Positions 15,780 to 23,195 of a DNA stretch of 23,664 nucleotides are shown here, in pieces. Position 1 is the stretch's first letter. The number at the start of each line of letters is the position of its first letter. Source of the stretch: UBA11591 sp040220895 (GTDB taxonomy: Bacteria; Bacteroidota; Bacteroidia; Flavobacteriales_E; Vicingaceae); the NCBI GenBank assembly GCA_040220895.1, contig JAVJVY010000021.1, forward strand, positions 1 through 23,664. Direction: 5' to 3'. A program made the translations under genes and the position numbers. Below the pieces are notes generated by a model, which was given only the letters and a program-made list of their open reading frames with translations, had not been told where the DNA came from and ran no database searches.

Positions 15780-16964
15780 ATGGGTGTGCTGGTAAAGAGT
15801 GCTCAGATCAAAAACGTAACTGGCCACCCCCTCAGGGTGGCCATGCTGGCGAGTGGCGTGATGGCTTTTGCAGGAATTGGTGATGCTTTACTTTATCCTG
15901 TGTTGCCTATCTATGGTGAAGGTATGGGCTTTTCAGCCTTCTACATTGGGCTGCTTCTTTCTGTCAATCGGTTTGTGAGGATTTTGGTGAATACACAGGT
16001 AGCCAATCTCGTGAACAGACTGGGGATGCGGAAAATCCTGATTGGGTGTGCGGTGGCAGCAGTTTTCACCACCGCATTTTATGGGCTACAGACATCAGCC
16101 ATCATTTTCCTGATCGCCAGGGTTTTGTGGGGCATCAGCTACTCCGGGCTCAAAACGGCCACGCTGAATTATGCAGCCGGAGTTCAACACCAAACAGGCC
16201 TGGCATTTGGGATGTCTACCGGGATCAAAACACTCGGGGTACTGTTTGCACTGTATGCAGGCCCTATGCTGATAGACGCCTATGGTATGGCCTATGGATT
16301 CCTGGTGATTTCTGTCATCAGCCTACCGGGGATCGTGCTGGCGCTGAAACTACCGGAGGATGAAGGTAACCTTCAAAATACCAGGGTTTTGACCAAGGAG
16401 ACCTTTGCGCTCACGCCGGTCAATGTATTGGTGTTTATCCTCTCGATGACCGTTGATGGGATTCTCGTCGTGTCGCTGGCCAGTTTATTGTCGGGCGCAT
16501 ATCCGGACACAAGGTCTCTATTGGCTGGCATTGCCTTTTATCTTTTGTTAAAAAAACTGGCCATTTTAGGCCTTTCATTTATTGGAGGGTTGATGACCTC
16601 CAGGATATCGGCCAGGAGGCTGTTTCAGGCCGGCGTGCTGTTGTGCATCGTTGGGATTTTCCTGATTGGTTCCGGCCATGTTATTTTTGGAATTGTGCTG
16701 TCGTTTCTGTTCAATACGTTTGTTATCTCCTTCGCTACGCTCATTGCCATTCAGGAGCAGCGGGATAGCCGGAGTACTTTACAGGCCATCTCAGGAGTAA
16801 GCACCTGGTGGGACTTTGGGGCAGCAATGGGTGCGTTCCTTGGAATTTACATGATTGAACTGGTGGGTCCTGAATATTTGTTCTTAACACTATCAGCTTT
16901 CATGACAATCGTATTTTTTAACTTCATCAGTCAACATGCAAAAAGAAGTAGCACAATTGTATGA
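15780..16964 (+). CDS. MFS transporter, probable arsenical exporter
   Basis: A 394-aa membrane protein with about 12 hydrophobic segments and the MFS loop signature NRLGMRKILIG (about 79-89) between TM2 and TM3. It has no Acr3 or ArsB features. Its placement between the ars-type flavoprotein and a SigZ-like sigma factor makes export of an arsenical (possibly the product of the flavoprotein, or an organoarsenical as for ArsJ/ArsP-like exporters) the best guess; the exact substrate cannot be read from sequence. The start lies 6 bases after the flavoprotein stop, and the end overlaps the sigma factor start by 29 bases, so all three are one transcript. Confidence 0.85.
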   Translation: MGVLVKSAQIKNVTGHPLRVAMLASGVMAFAGIGDALLYPVLPIYGEGMGFSAFYIGLLLSVNRFVRILVNTQVANLVNRLGMRKILIGCAVAAVFTTAFYGLQTSAIIFLIARVLWGISYSGLKTATLNYAAGVQHQTGLAFGMSTGIKTLGVLFALYAGPMLIDAYGMAYGFLVISVISLPGIVLALKLPEDEGNLQNTRVLTKETFALTPVNVLVFILSMTVDGILVVSLASLLSGAYPDTRSLLAGIAFYLLLKKLAILGLSFIGGLMTSRISARRLFQAGVLLCIVGIFLIGSGHVIFGIVLSFLFNTFVISFATLIAIQEQRDSRSTLQAISGVSTWWDFGAAMGAFLGIYMIELVGPEYLFLTLSAFMTIVFFNFISQHAKRSSTIV

Positions 16965-17481
16965 CGCCCTCCTGCTGTTTGTGAAAAACAGGATCAGGAA
17001 CAAGGAAGATGCCGAGGACATTACCCAGGAAGTCTTTTACAAGCTTTCAAGGGCTCAGCATGATGGGATTCATAACCTGAAAAGCTGGGTGTATACCATT
17101 GCGAAAAACGCAATCATAGACTATTACCGCAAGCATCAGGTGGAGACGGTTGATGTGGAGCAGCATTTTGTCTTTGAAAATGAAGAAGCGGGAACCGCTA
17201 GTGCAGAGCTGAGTGGTTGTATTACCACTTTCGTTGCAATGTTGCCGGATGAATACCGCTTGGTGATCACCTATTCGGAGCTTGAAAACATGCCTCAGAA
17301 AGAGATCGCACAAAGGCTGGATATGAACTATGTCACCCTAAGGTCCAAAGTGCAAAGAGGCCGTAAGAAATTGAAGAACCTGTTTACAGAATGCTGTACG
17401 GTCATTCAGGGTGGCAAAGGAAGTATCCTGGACTATACCCTCAATCAAAATATGAGCGATGGTGAGTGTAGTTCATGCTAA
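16936..17481 (+). CDS. sigZ: SigZ-like ECF RNA polymerase sigma factor
   Basis: A 181-aa ECF sigma factor. Sigma-2: DAEDITQEVFYKL (25-37) and NLKSWVYTIAKNAIIDYYRK (47-66). Sigma-4 HTH: LPDEYRLVITYSELENMPQK, then EIAQRLDMNYVTLRSKVQRG (about 103-142). The C-terminal extension after RGRKKLKNLF has C153-C154 and C178/C181, and such Cys tails are common in SigZ proteins near arsenic genes. No anti-sigma factor is encoded next to it, so the Cys tail may itself sense metalloid or redox state (inference). The start codon lies within the MFS gene, 29 bases before its stop. Two copies of a CGTC-containing promoter motif (14375-14400, 17493-17518) are its likely targets, which would make the operon autoregulated. 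Confidence 0.92.
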   Translation: MQKEVAQLYDALLLFVKNRIRNKEDAEDITQEVFYKLSRAQHDGIHNLKSWVYTIAKNAIIDYYRKHQVETVDVEQHFVFENEEAGTASAELSGCITTFVAMLPDEYRLVITYSELENMPQKEIAQRLDMNYVTLRSKVQRGRKKLKNLFTECCTVIQGGKGSILDYTLNQNMSDGECSSC

Positions 17482-17492
17482 ACGGTGACTGC

Positions 17493-17518
17493 CTGCATCA
17501 TTTCGTGAAGCCTGCGTC
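17493..17518 (+). promoter_or_regulatory. Second copy of the candidate ECF sigma promoter
   Basis: ctgcatcatttc (17493-17504), 10-base spacer, CGTC (17515-17518). Identical blocks and spacing to 14375-14400. Predicted start near 17525 would give the 58-aa gene a leader of about 25 bases. Confidence 0.65.
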
Positions 17519-17548
17519 TTAAGTAGTAGAAATAAAAAGTATAATGCT

Positions 17549-17725
17549 ATGAAAACAAGAACGTATAATGATGCTACCGAGCAGCAAGCGCAGGGATGTT
17601 GCGGCGCAACCAGTACAACGAGTAAGAGCGCAGCCCCATGCTGTGATCAGCCGGCTGACGGGTCGGCATGCTGTGACAAGAGTGCAACCAAAGAAGTGAA
17701 TTCCGTCAAAACAGGCTGCTGCTAA
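17549..17725 (+). CDS. 58-aa protein with four Cys-Cys pairs, likely metalloid-binding
   Basis: Small gene not long enough for usual ORF cut-offs. The protein is hydrophilic and rich in Ala/Ser/Thr/Lys, with eight Cys arranged only as vicinal pairs: C17-C18 (GCCG), C31-C32 (PCCD), C41-C42 (ACCD) and the terminal C57-C58. It has no signal peptide and no other domain. Support for it being real: its own promoter copy upstream, a strong terminator 6 bases after the stop, and Cys pairs like those in the tails of the flavoprotein and sigma factor just upstream. I infer a thiol buffer or chaperone for As(III)/Sb(III), or a regulator of the sigma factor. It is not a recognised metallothionein family as far as I can see. 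Confidence 0.8.
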   Translation: MKTRTYNDATEQQAQGCCGATSTTSKSAAPCCDQPADGSACCDKSATKEVNSVKTGCC

Positions 17726-17731
17726 GTTATT

Positions 17732-17754
17732 AAGCCCCTCTTCAGGGGCTTTTT
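17732..17754 (+). terminator. Rho-independent terminator of the arsenic operon
   Basis: Stem AAGCCCCT (17732-17739) and AGGGGCTT (17744-17751), tetraloop CTTC, with a run of five T ending at 17754. It lies 6 bases after the stop codon of the 58-aa gene. Confidence 0.92.
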
Positions 17755-17908
17755 AATACATCCAGAAGTTTCTGTTGATCTTGACGATTTTCAAACTATG
17801 TAGTAATACCCCACACGAATGTTGCTTGATCCCTTCAATTGGACACTTGATCATGTTCTATAGTAATTCCACAGAAATAATCATTACCGCGGCCAGGCAT
17901 AAAACCGA
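17755..17908. other. Noncoding stretch after the arsenic operon
   Basis: No convincing gene. It holds cccacacgaatgttgcttga near 17812, which loosely resembles cccacaactttattgcttga near 18371, so it may belong to the same degenerate repeat family as the modules that follow. Confidence 0.3.
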
Positions 17909-18051
17909 ATTAATCCGCTGTGAATTCAGAAAAGTTAGGTCGCGAAGGTGGGTGGGCCATCCAAGCCTTGCCCGGCCGGGACAAGTGTGAATCATTTTGA
18001 CTCCAGAAAGTTTTAAAAAAGGCCAAAAACGATGAGTCAAAATGATTTTTT
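17909..18051 (+). repeat. Palindrome-bearing repeat module, copy 1
   Basis: A diverged relative of the module at 18110-18238 and of the window start. Shared landmarks are the attcagaa block, aaggtgggtgggccatccaa, gccttgcccggccggg, and caagtgtgaatcattttgact. It ends in a hairpin: arms aatcattttgact (17990-18002) and agtcaaaatgatt (18035-18047), with a 32-base loop unlike the loop of copy 2, then six T. Confidence 0.75.
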
Positions 18052-18178
18052 GGGATCAATCCGTATTTCTGGGGTAAGTCCATAAGATTATATTTTTACC
18101 AATCTCATTAATGGACTCGTAATTCAGAAGACTATTGGGCGCTAAGGCGGGCGGAGCATCCAAGGCAAGTGTGAATCA
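18052..18178 (-). repeat. Right copy of the 18-kb-spaced inverted repeat
   Basis: Near-identical reverse complement of 1-142, lacking 15 internal bases. It overlaps the front of repeat module copy 2. The two copies bracket the whole arsenic plus defence region. Confidence 0.85.
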
Positions 18179-18238
18179 TTTTGACTTGAAGATTTCCAAA
18201 AAAAGACCTCAGCACTTACTAAGTCAAAATGATTTTTT
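18110..18238 (+). repeat. Palindrome-bearing repeat module, copy 2
   Basis: Ends in a hairpin with 14-bp arms, aatcattttgactt (18174-18187) and aagtcaaaatgatt (18221-18234), a 33-base loop and six T. The arms match copy 1 exactly over 13 bp while the loops do not match, showing selection or copying of the arms only. Confidence 0.75.
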
Positions 18239-18519
18239 GCGTTGGTGCCCTTTCTTTTGCTTCGTTTTCTTTGGGCAAGCAAAGAAAATGAAGGGTTAGT
18301 AGCCAATCGGTTGGATTGAGTCATATGAGATGTCAGATTGCAGATCACTATCAACCTTTAATACAATCTCCCCACAACTTTATTGCTTGACCCCACTGAA
18401 GCAACTCTAGTCTCCGGGAAATCAGCCTCTCTGAAAATTTTGGGGCGCCCGGCTTGGGGCGCCCGGCTAGGGGTTCCAATTAATTGCTATGGGTTTGCTT
18501 TTTAGCAGACCTAATGCTG
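18239..18519. other. Noncoding stretch before the kinase gene end
   Basis: No credible gene. It holds an inverted repeat with arms ttttctttg (18265-18273) and caaagaaaa (18280-18288), extended by outer ccctt/aaggg pairs (18248-18252, 18291-18295), and a tandem 14-bp repeat tggggcgcccggct (18441-18454, 18455-18468). The GC-rich tandem lies downstream of the minus-strand kinase gene and may act in ending its transcript. Confidence 0.45.
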
Positions 18520-20244
18520 TCAGGTAGAATGCGTCATGTTTTTGAGGATTTTCTCATACAGTTCCTTTGGATTGAAGGGCTTGGTGACGAAATCGTTCAT
18601 TCCCGCCTTGAGTGCGCGGTTTTTTTCTTCCAGAAAAGCGGTTGCCGTCAGTGCTATGATTGGGATATCCTTGTAGACTTTGTCAGAATTTCTAATCTCG
18701 CGCGTCGCTTCAAAACCATTTTTACCGGGCATTTGAAGGTCCATCAATATGATGTCAAATTCATCCGCCTGTACTTTTTCCCAGGCCTCATGACCATTTT
18801 CTGCGATGGTCACATCACATTTCCATTTACTCAGAAATTTTCCCGCGACGAATTGGTTGATGGGATTGTCCTCCACTAAAAGTATTTTTAAACCCACCAA
18901 TTCGTCCTGGGTCGCATATGCCCCTGCCACTGGTTTTGCAAGCGCATCGTCCGGTGTATTGGAGAGGGTAAATTGTAAGGAAAAATGAAAATTAGAGCCA
19001 ATGCGAGGAGTGGAAGTGACCTCTAAATGACCGTTTTGAAGTTCTATGAGTTTCTTGGTGATGGCTAGTCCCAAGCCGGTTCCACCATATTGTCTGGTTG
19101 TGTAAGTCTCAGACTGTGAAAATGACTCAAATATTAATTTTTGTTTTCCCTCAGCGATCCCGATACCCGTATCAATCACTTCAAACAAGATGTCTATGGT
19201 GCTACCCTCCTTTTGCTGTGGGGTCAGCCGGGTGATGACAGAGCCCTCTGTAGTAAATTTCACCGCGTTGCCAACCAGGTTGGTTAAGATTTGAGATAAC
19301 CTGCCGGGATCACCTACTACCCAGTTGGGCACCATGGGATCTATGGCTAATTCAATTTGAACCCCTTTTTCATTTGCCCGGTACTTGTGCGATTCATTGA
19401 TGTTTTCTACTAATTCTTTAAGGTTAAAATCAATGTGCTCAAATTCAATTTTTCCGGCTTCTATCTTATTGAAGTCAAGGATGTCATTGATTAAAACCAA
19501 CAAGTGCTCACTTGAAAATTTGAGCGTGTTGAGCAGGTTCATGGTCTCCTCATCAAAATCGTCCTGAATGAGAATGTTGGTCATCCCAATAATGGAATTC
19601 ATCGGGGTTCTGATTTCGTGACTCATGGTAGACAAAAATTCAGCCTTAGCGCGGGATGCCTTTTCTGCTTTCTCCTTTTCTTCTATAATGATGGCCTCTA
19701 CTTTCTTTCGCTCCGTGATGTCTCTGAGGATGACGATGGTTGAAACCTCGTCCATCTCAAATTGACTCACCGATACTTCACAGGGAATCTGCGCTTCAGC
19801 TTTTCCGCTTATGGATACCTCAATCTGATTCTCATTTTTTGCAAGATTTAAATAGTAGTGGCTGAGGAATTCATCATAAGTCTCAAAGTCTGCAAGTATG
19901 GTGGAGAGTTCTAAATCCCGTACTTCACTTTCATCTTTACCAATGATGTGCTCCGCAGAGCTGTTGACAGAAATGATCTTGCCGGCTTTGTTGCAGGTGA
20001 TAATACCGTCCACAATCTTACCAAGGATGGTAGAAATAAAGGCCTGTTGTTTCTCCTCCTGGGCCCTATAGAGGTCATGCAATTCCTGAGACATCAGTCG
20101 AATTGACCGGTCTTTCAGTTTTTGTACCCGCTCAAAATCCACGTAACTACTTGCTACTTTTTCAAATAGCCTATCAAAAAACTCCTCTTCAGGATATTTT
20201 TCTCTTATCCTGGCTATTTGTTTTTCGAGTAGCCTTCTGCTCAT
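18520..20244 (-). CDS. Soluble hybrid histidine kinase: PAS, HisKA, HATPase, receiver
   Basis: A 574-aa protein with no membrane segment. It has an N-terminal helical region (1-65), a PAS domain (about 66-183), a HisKA H-box FLSTMSHEIRTP with H209, and HATPase boxes N (LVGNAVKF), G1 (DTGIGIA) and G2 (GGTGLGLA). The C-terminal receiver has phosphoacceptor D502 in ILMDLQMPG and K555 in TKPF. No output DNA-binding domain is attached, so the phosphate probably passes to a separate regulator or phosphotransfer protein not in this window. Its ATG overlaps the stop of the FIST gene by one base (TAATG), so the two are translated together, and the FIST protein is its likely input partner. Confidence 0.93.
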   Translation of the reverse strand: MSRRLLEKQIARIREKYPEEEFFDRLFEKVASSYVDFERVQKLKDRSIRLMSQELHDLYRAQEEKQQAFISTILGKIVDGIITCNKAGKIISVNSSAEHIIGKDESEVRDLELSTILADFETYDEFLSHYYLNLAKNENQIEVSISGKAEAQIPCEVSVSQFEMDEVSTIVILRDITERKKVEAIIIEEKEKAEKASRAKAEFLSTMSHEIRTPMNSIIGMTNILIQDDFDEETMNLLNTLKFSSEHLLVLINDILDFNKIEAGKIEFEHIDFNLKELVENINESHKYRANEKGVQIELAIDPMVPNWVVGDPGRLSQILTNLVGNAVKFTTEGSVITRLTPQQKEGSTIDILFEVIDTGIGIAEGKQKLIFESFSQSETYTTRQYGGTGLGLAITKKLIELQNGHLEVTSTPRIGSNFHFSLQFTLSNTPDDALAKPVAGAYATQDELVGLKILLVEDNPINQFVAGKFLSKWKCDVTIAENGHEAWEKVQADEFDIILMDLQMPGKNGFEATREIRNSDKVYKDIPIIALTATAFLEEKNRALKAGMNDFVTKPFNPKELYEKILKNMTHST

Positions 20245-21386
20245 TATCCTTCAGAAATTAAGGTTATGGTCATCGTTTGGTTGTGAAGTTCACATGATCC
20301 GGTACCAAATTGGGGTGAAATCTCCCCATATGAATAAAAACCGATTTGAGTCGTTCTGTCATCAAACATTTGTTTTGTGGCCTCCACTTCTTCCTCGGTT
20401 TTCGGCCCTAAAACGAGTTTCCTCCCAACACAGCTGATCAAAATCGCCAGTTTTTCGCCCTCGTTTTTAGCGATGATCTCGGTAATGGCATGTTTGGCTG
20501 AATCCTCAGCTCCTTCCACCAGGTTTTCAAAATTGGCCATCATCAATTGTGCAATATGGCCCTCTGGCATGTCTCCGGCAAATGTCATGCTATTGTCTGC
20601 TTCATTAACAGCCAATATAGTTCTTACTTTTCCCGTATCTGCAGAACTGCCGTCACGGATGGTTAATGGGAATAACAATGCACTGGAAGGTAAATTATCC
20701 GCCTCTTCCCCTAAGTACGTCTTATAGAGTTCCAATGCCGGCTTACCATCCAGTTCATACAAAACGTTGGCCTCAGATTTTGTGATTTTTCTGTTGGGGC
20801 CGAAACTATCCCACCCTCCTGCTGAGCCATATCCAATCTGGAGTTTACTCCCGTAAAAACCTATGGCGACAATTAGCCCGGGTTTTGGATGATCGTTGGC
20901 AACCACCAGTGTCTCCTCAAAATTTGAACCATCACCAGCCAAACCTCCTGTAACCACAACGTCGTGATCAATATGTTTTTTAAGTCCTTCGATCAAAGTG
21001 GTGCCATTGACATTTTGTCCATCACTTATGATCAATACATTTTTCAGGTCCTTTTGGGGCAGCATCATTGAAAGCTCTACTCCCTTGTCAAAAGATTCCC
21101 CGGCACTGTCAATGGTGACTGAGGCATGGGAAATGGTAGAATGGTCAAATTGTATGGCGGTAGCCACGGCAGCATCATCATACACTCGTTCCCCCAGGAT
21201 CTCTCCGGCTGTACTGCAGCCTAATACAGGAGTGTCCTGGTATGAGCTTTTCAAACTTTCATAACAATTCGCATCCAGAAGAGCGCTTTTGGAAGCAAAT
21301 AACAACACCAGTTGTGGAGTAAATCCGGTTTTTATGTCTTGTTTATGCCATGTTTTGTCTTCATAGATCAATTGCTGAATTTTCAT
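20244..21386 (-). CDS. FIST-domain sensory protein
   Basis: A 380-aa cytosolic protein with FIST N (about 25-220: LVLLFASKSALLDANCYESL, then PVLGCSTAGEILG) and FIST C (about 225-365: YELDGKPALELYKTYLG and, near the end, IGFYSYGEISP) regions. FIST domains are thought to bind small ligands, perhaps amino acids, and are found with kinases and methyl-accepting proteins. The one-base overlap with the downstream hybrid kinase gene says they act as a pair, with FIST as ligand sensor and the kinase as transmitter. It is the first gene of the pair; the 178 bp upstream should carry the promoter, though I cannot mark it confidently. Confidence 0.92.
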   Translation of the reverse strand: MKIQQLIYEDKTWHKQDIKTGFTPQLVLLFASKSALLDANCYESLKSSYQDTPVLGCSTAGEILGERVYDDAAVATAIQFDHSTISHASVTIDSAGESFDKGVELSMMLPQKDLKNVLIISDGQNVNGTTLIEGLKKHIDHDVVVTGGLAGDGSNFEETLVVANDHPKPGLIVAIGFYGSKLQIGYGSAGGWDSFGPNRKITKSEANVLYELDGKPALELYKTYLGEEADNLPSSALLFPLTIRDGSSADTGKVRTILAVNEADNSMTFAGDMPEGHIAQLMMANFENLVEGAEDSAKHAITEIIAKNEGEKLAILISCVGRKLVLGPKTEEEVEATKQMFDDRTTQIGFYSYGEISPQFGTGSCELHNQTMTITLISEG

Positions 21387-21564
21387 ATCCGTTACTGATT
21401 TACTGAGAAAGAAGTAATAAGATAGATGAAAAGACCGGACGAAATGGATAATTTATATGAACCCGGTATTATCCTCGATTAAATCATTGATATTCAACAG
21501 GAAAACTGACAGGAATTTGAAAAAGTCAACCTGCCTCCATCATTTATAGATTGATGGGCTGCTT

Positions 21565-21957
21565 CTATTGGTTAGTTTTAACCAAATCTGCATGCAGTTT
21601 TTGAAGGGTAGTGCGTGCATCCCGGGTATATCCGGTATGGACAGGTGACCCCTGAATGATGGTACTTCTGGTGGCTGTCAGCCAGCGAAACCGCTCAGCT
21701 ATTGTCAACCCTGCAATCCCCCCTCCGGATTTGGAACCCTCACAAATCAGCTCAAAGGATCGCGCATAGCCTTTGACCAGCACCAGGTCCACATCTGGAA
21801 ACAGAGTCAGTATTCGCTGATCGTCCCAGTGAAAAATACACTCAAGAAATCGCTCGCCAGAGCAATAAAGGATGGAGCCAATGTTCACAAACTCACCACG
21901 CTCCACTCTGGGTATGAGCCTGATAGTGGCATACTCAAATAAGTGATATCCTTGCAT
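21565..21957 (-). CDS. DUF3037-family protein
   Basis: A 130-aa protein with the DUF3037 pattern: YATIRLIPRVERGEFVNIGS at the N terminus, then FLECIF and a middle segment rich in charged residues. Its function is not known. It overlaps the end of the HipA-like kinase gene by 23 bases, and the two families are often neighbours, so a joint role is likely. No signal peptide or membrane segment is seen. Confidence 0.88.
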   Translation of the reverse strand: MQGYHLFEYATIRLIPRVERGEFVNIGSILYCSGERFLECIFHWDDQRILTLFPDVDLVLVKGYARSFELICEGSKSGGGIAGLTIAERFRWLTATRSTIIQGSPVHTGYTRDARTTLQKLHADLVKTNQ

Positions 21958-22723
21958 CTTCGGCTTCTTTTACGAATAATGACGATTGACTCATGCGGCT
22001 TTCTAAAAACTGCCGGTACACCTTCCGCTGATCCTCAGGGCCTTCAAAACCACGGTCATCCAGCCAGTCGACCGGAATGGAGGTCACAATCTCCGCAATC
22101 ACGGCCGGTGTGATCACCTGACTGAATGCGGCATCCACTTCCCGAAGTGCTGTGGCCTTGCTGATCAGCACGTGATTTTTGATCATAGGAAAGGGCTGTG
22201 TGCCTTCGGTATTGTTCCAGCTGTGTTGCCAGTACAGCGCTGCGCCATGGTCGATGAGCCATAGCTCGTGGTGCCACCAAAGGAGGTTGGTGTTGCGCAC
22301 CGTGCGGTCCATGTTCATAAGCAGCGCATCCAGCCAGACGATCTGGGAGGCGAGCAAGGGATCGATATCGGTGGCTACCGGATCAAACGTGATGGAACCG
22401 GATAAATAATGGAGGCCCAGGTTTAGGCCCACACTTCCTTTCAGCAAGTCCTGGATTTCTTCATCGCCCTCCATCCTGCCGAAACCATCGGCGAGGTGTA
22501 CGAAGACCAGCTCCGGCACCTTAAACCCCAACACCCGGGCAATCTCACCACCTATGAGCTCCGCAATGAGGGCTTTGGTACCCTGACCAGCACTGCGAAA
22601 CTTGAGTACGTAGAGAAAATCATCGTCGGCTTCCACAATGGCGGGCATAGAGCCTCCTTCGCGTAGTGGCGTCACATAGCGCGTGGTGTTGACCTGTCTC
22701 AAACCGAGTGGGTTGTTGTCCAT
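21935..22723 (-). CDS. HipA-like kinase-fold protein
   Basis: A 262-aa protein counted from MDNNPLGL. The N-terminal part has a Gly-rich strand region (TPLREGGSMPAIVEADDDFL) and a possible ATP-binding Lys (K41 in YVLKF). The catalytic loop is MNMDRTVRNTN (D139, N144) and the metal-binding motif is LIDHG (D158), as in HipA and related PI3K-like kinases. It is shorter than true HipA (about 440 aa) and lacks the HipB antitoxin neighbour; its partner is the DUF3037 gene it overlaps. Start 22723 was chosen over 22750 because family members begin just before LRQVNTTRYVTPLREGG. The target is unknown; a toxin-antitoxin role is only a possibility. Confidence 0.83.
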   Translation of the reverse strand: MDNNPLGLRQVNTTRYVTPLREGGSMPAIVEADDDFLYVLKFRSAGQGTKALIAELIGGEIARVLGFKVPELVFVHLADGFGRMEGDEEIQDLLKGSVGLNLGLHYLSGSITFDPVATDIDPLLASQIVWLDALLMNMDRTVRNTNLLWWHHELWLIDHGAALYWQHSWNNTEGTQPFPMIKNHVLISKATALREVDAAFSQVITPAVIAEIVTSIPVDWLDDRGFEGPEDQRKVYRQFLESRMSQSSLFVKEAEDARISLI

Positions 22724-22805
22724 GTGTGTTTTTTGAGTGGAACGGTGCAAAGATAGTCCTCCGCGGATAACATGATTGGTGCCGTTAGGATTTAGGTTCT
22801 CTCAC

Positions 22806-22940
22806 GTCATCCGGTTTTGGACGAGCGCAGCGATGGACAAAGACCGGAATCCTTGATGATCTGAGGAAGAAATTAAGAAGATTCCGGTACTGCTCGTACC
22901 TCGCAAACCGGAATGACGGTGGGAAGGCCGTGTATGATAG
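22806..22940 (+). repeat. MITE-like palindromic repeat, copy A
   Basis: Bounded by gtcat..ccggttt (22806) and aaaccggaatgac (22905-22917), with internal inverted arms accggaat/attccggt, so it folds into two hairpins. The left end lacks two bases found in other copies. Similarity to copy B continues past the right end through ggtgggaaggccgtgtatg. Confidence 0.8.
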
Positions 22941-23038
22941 GTATCACATTTTTGTCCGATTCGTTAACTGGTTTGGACGTCATGGCTCCTTTACTCACTC
23001 CATGTTTGGACATGCGCCACTAAAACAATACTTCTAAT
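22941..23038. other. Spacer between repeat copies A and B
   Basis: No gene seen; an open frame over 22991-23212 is produced largely by copy B. Confidence 0.4.
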
Positions 23039-23172
23039 GTCATTCCGGTTTTGGACGCAGCGTAGCGTAGGACGAATACCGGAATCTTTGATGATCTGAG
23101 GGAGAAATGAAGAAGATTCCGGTATTGCTCGTGCCTCGCAAACCGGAATGACGGTGGGAAGGTCGTGTATGG
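23039..23172 (+). repeat. MITE-like palindromic repeat, copy B
   Basis: Starts gtcattccggttttgg (23039) and ends aaaccggaatgac (23140-23152), giving 13-bp terminal inverted repeats. Core matches copy A at most positions. It ends 24 bases from the GIY-YIG gene stop. Confidence 0.82.
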
Positions 23173-23195
23173 TAAACTTAAATGGAGTGAAAGCA

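Noticed and set aside
15375..15827. 150-aa minus-strand open frame
   Set aside because: It lies antisense to the end of the flavoprotein gene and start of the MFS gene, both strongly supported; a shadow of GC-rich coding sequence.
17775..18040. Small open frames on both strands after the arsenic terminator
   Set aside because: They lie across repeat module copy 1 and its hairpin, with no domain and no promoter.
1..18178. Composite transposon
   Set aside because: The bracketing inverted repeats are only 127-142 bp and carry no transposase; no target duplication could be seen because the left end is cut.
17909..18238. CRISPR array
   Set aside because: Only two modules, long imperfect repeats and no cas genes; the structure is a pair of hairpins with different loops.
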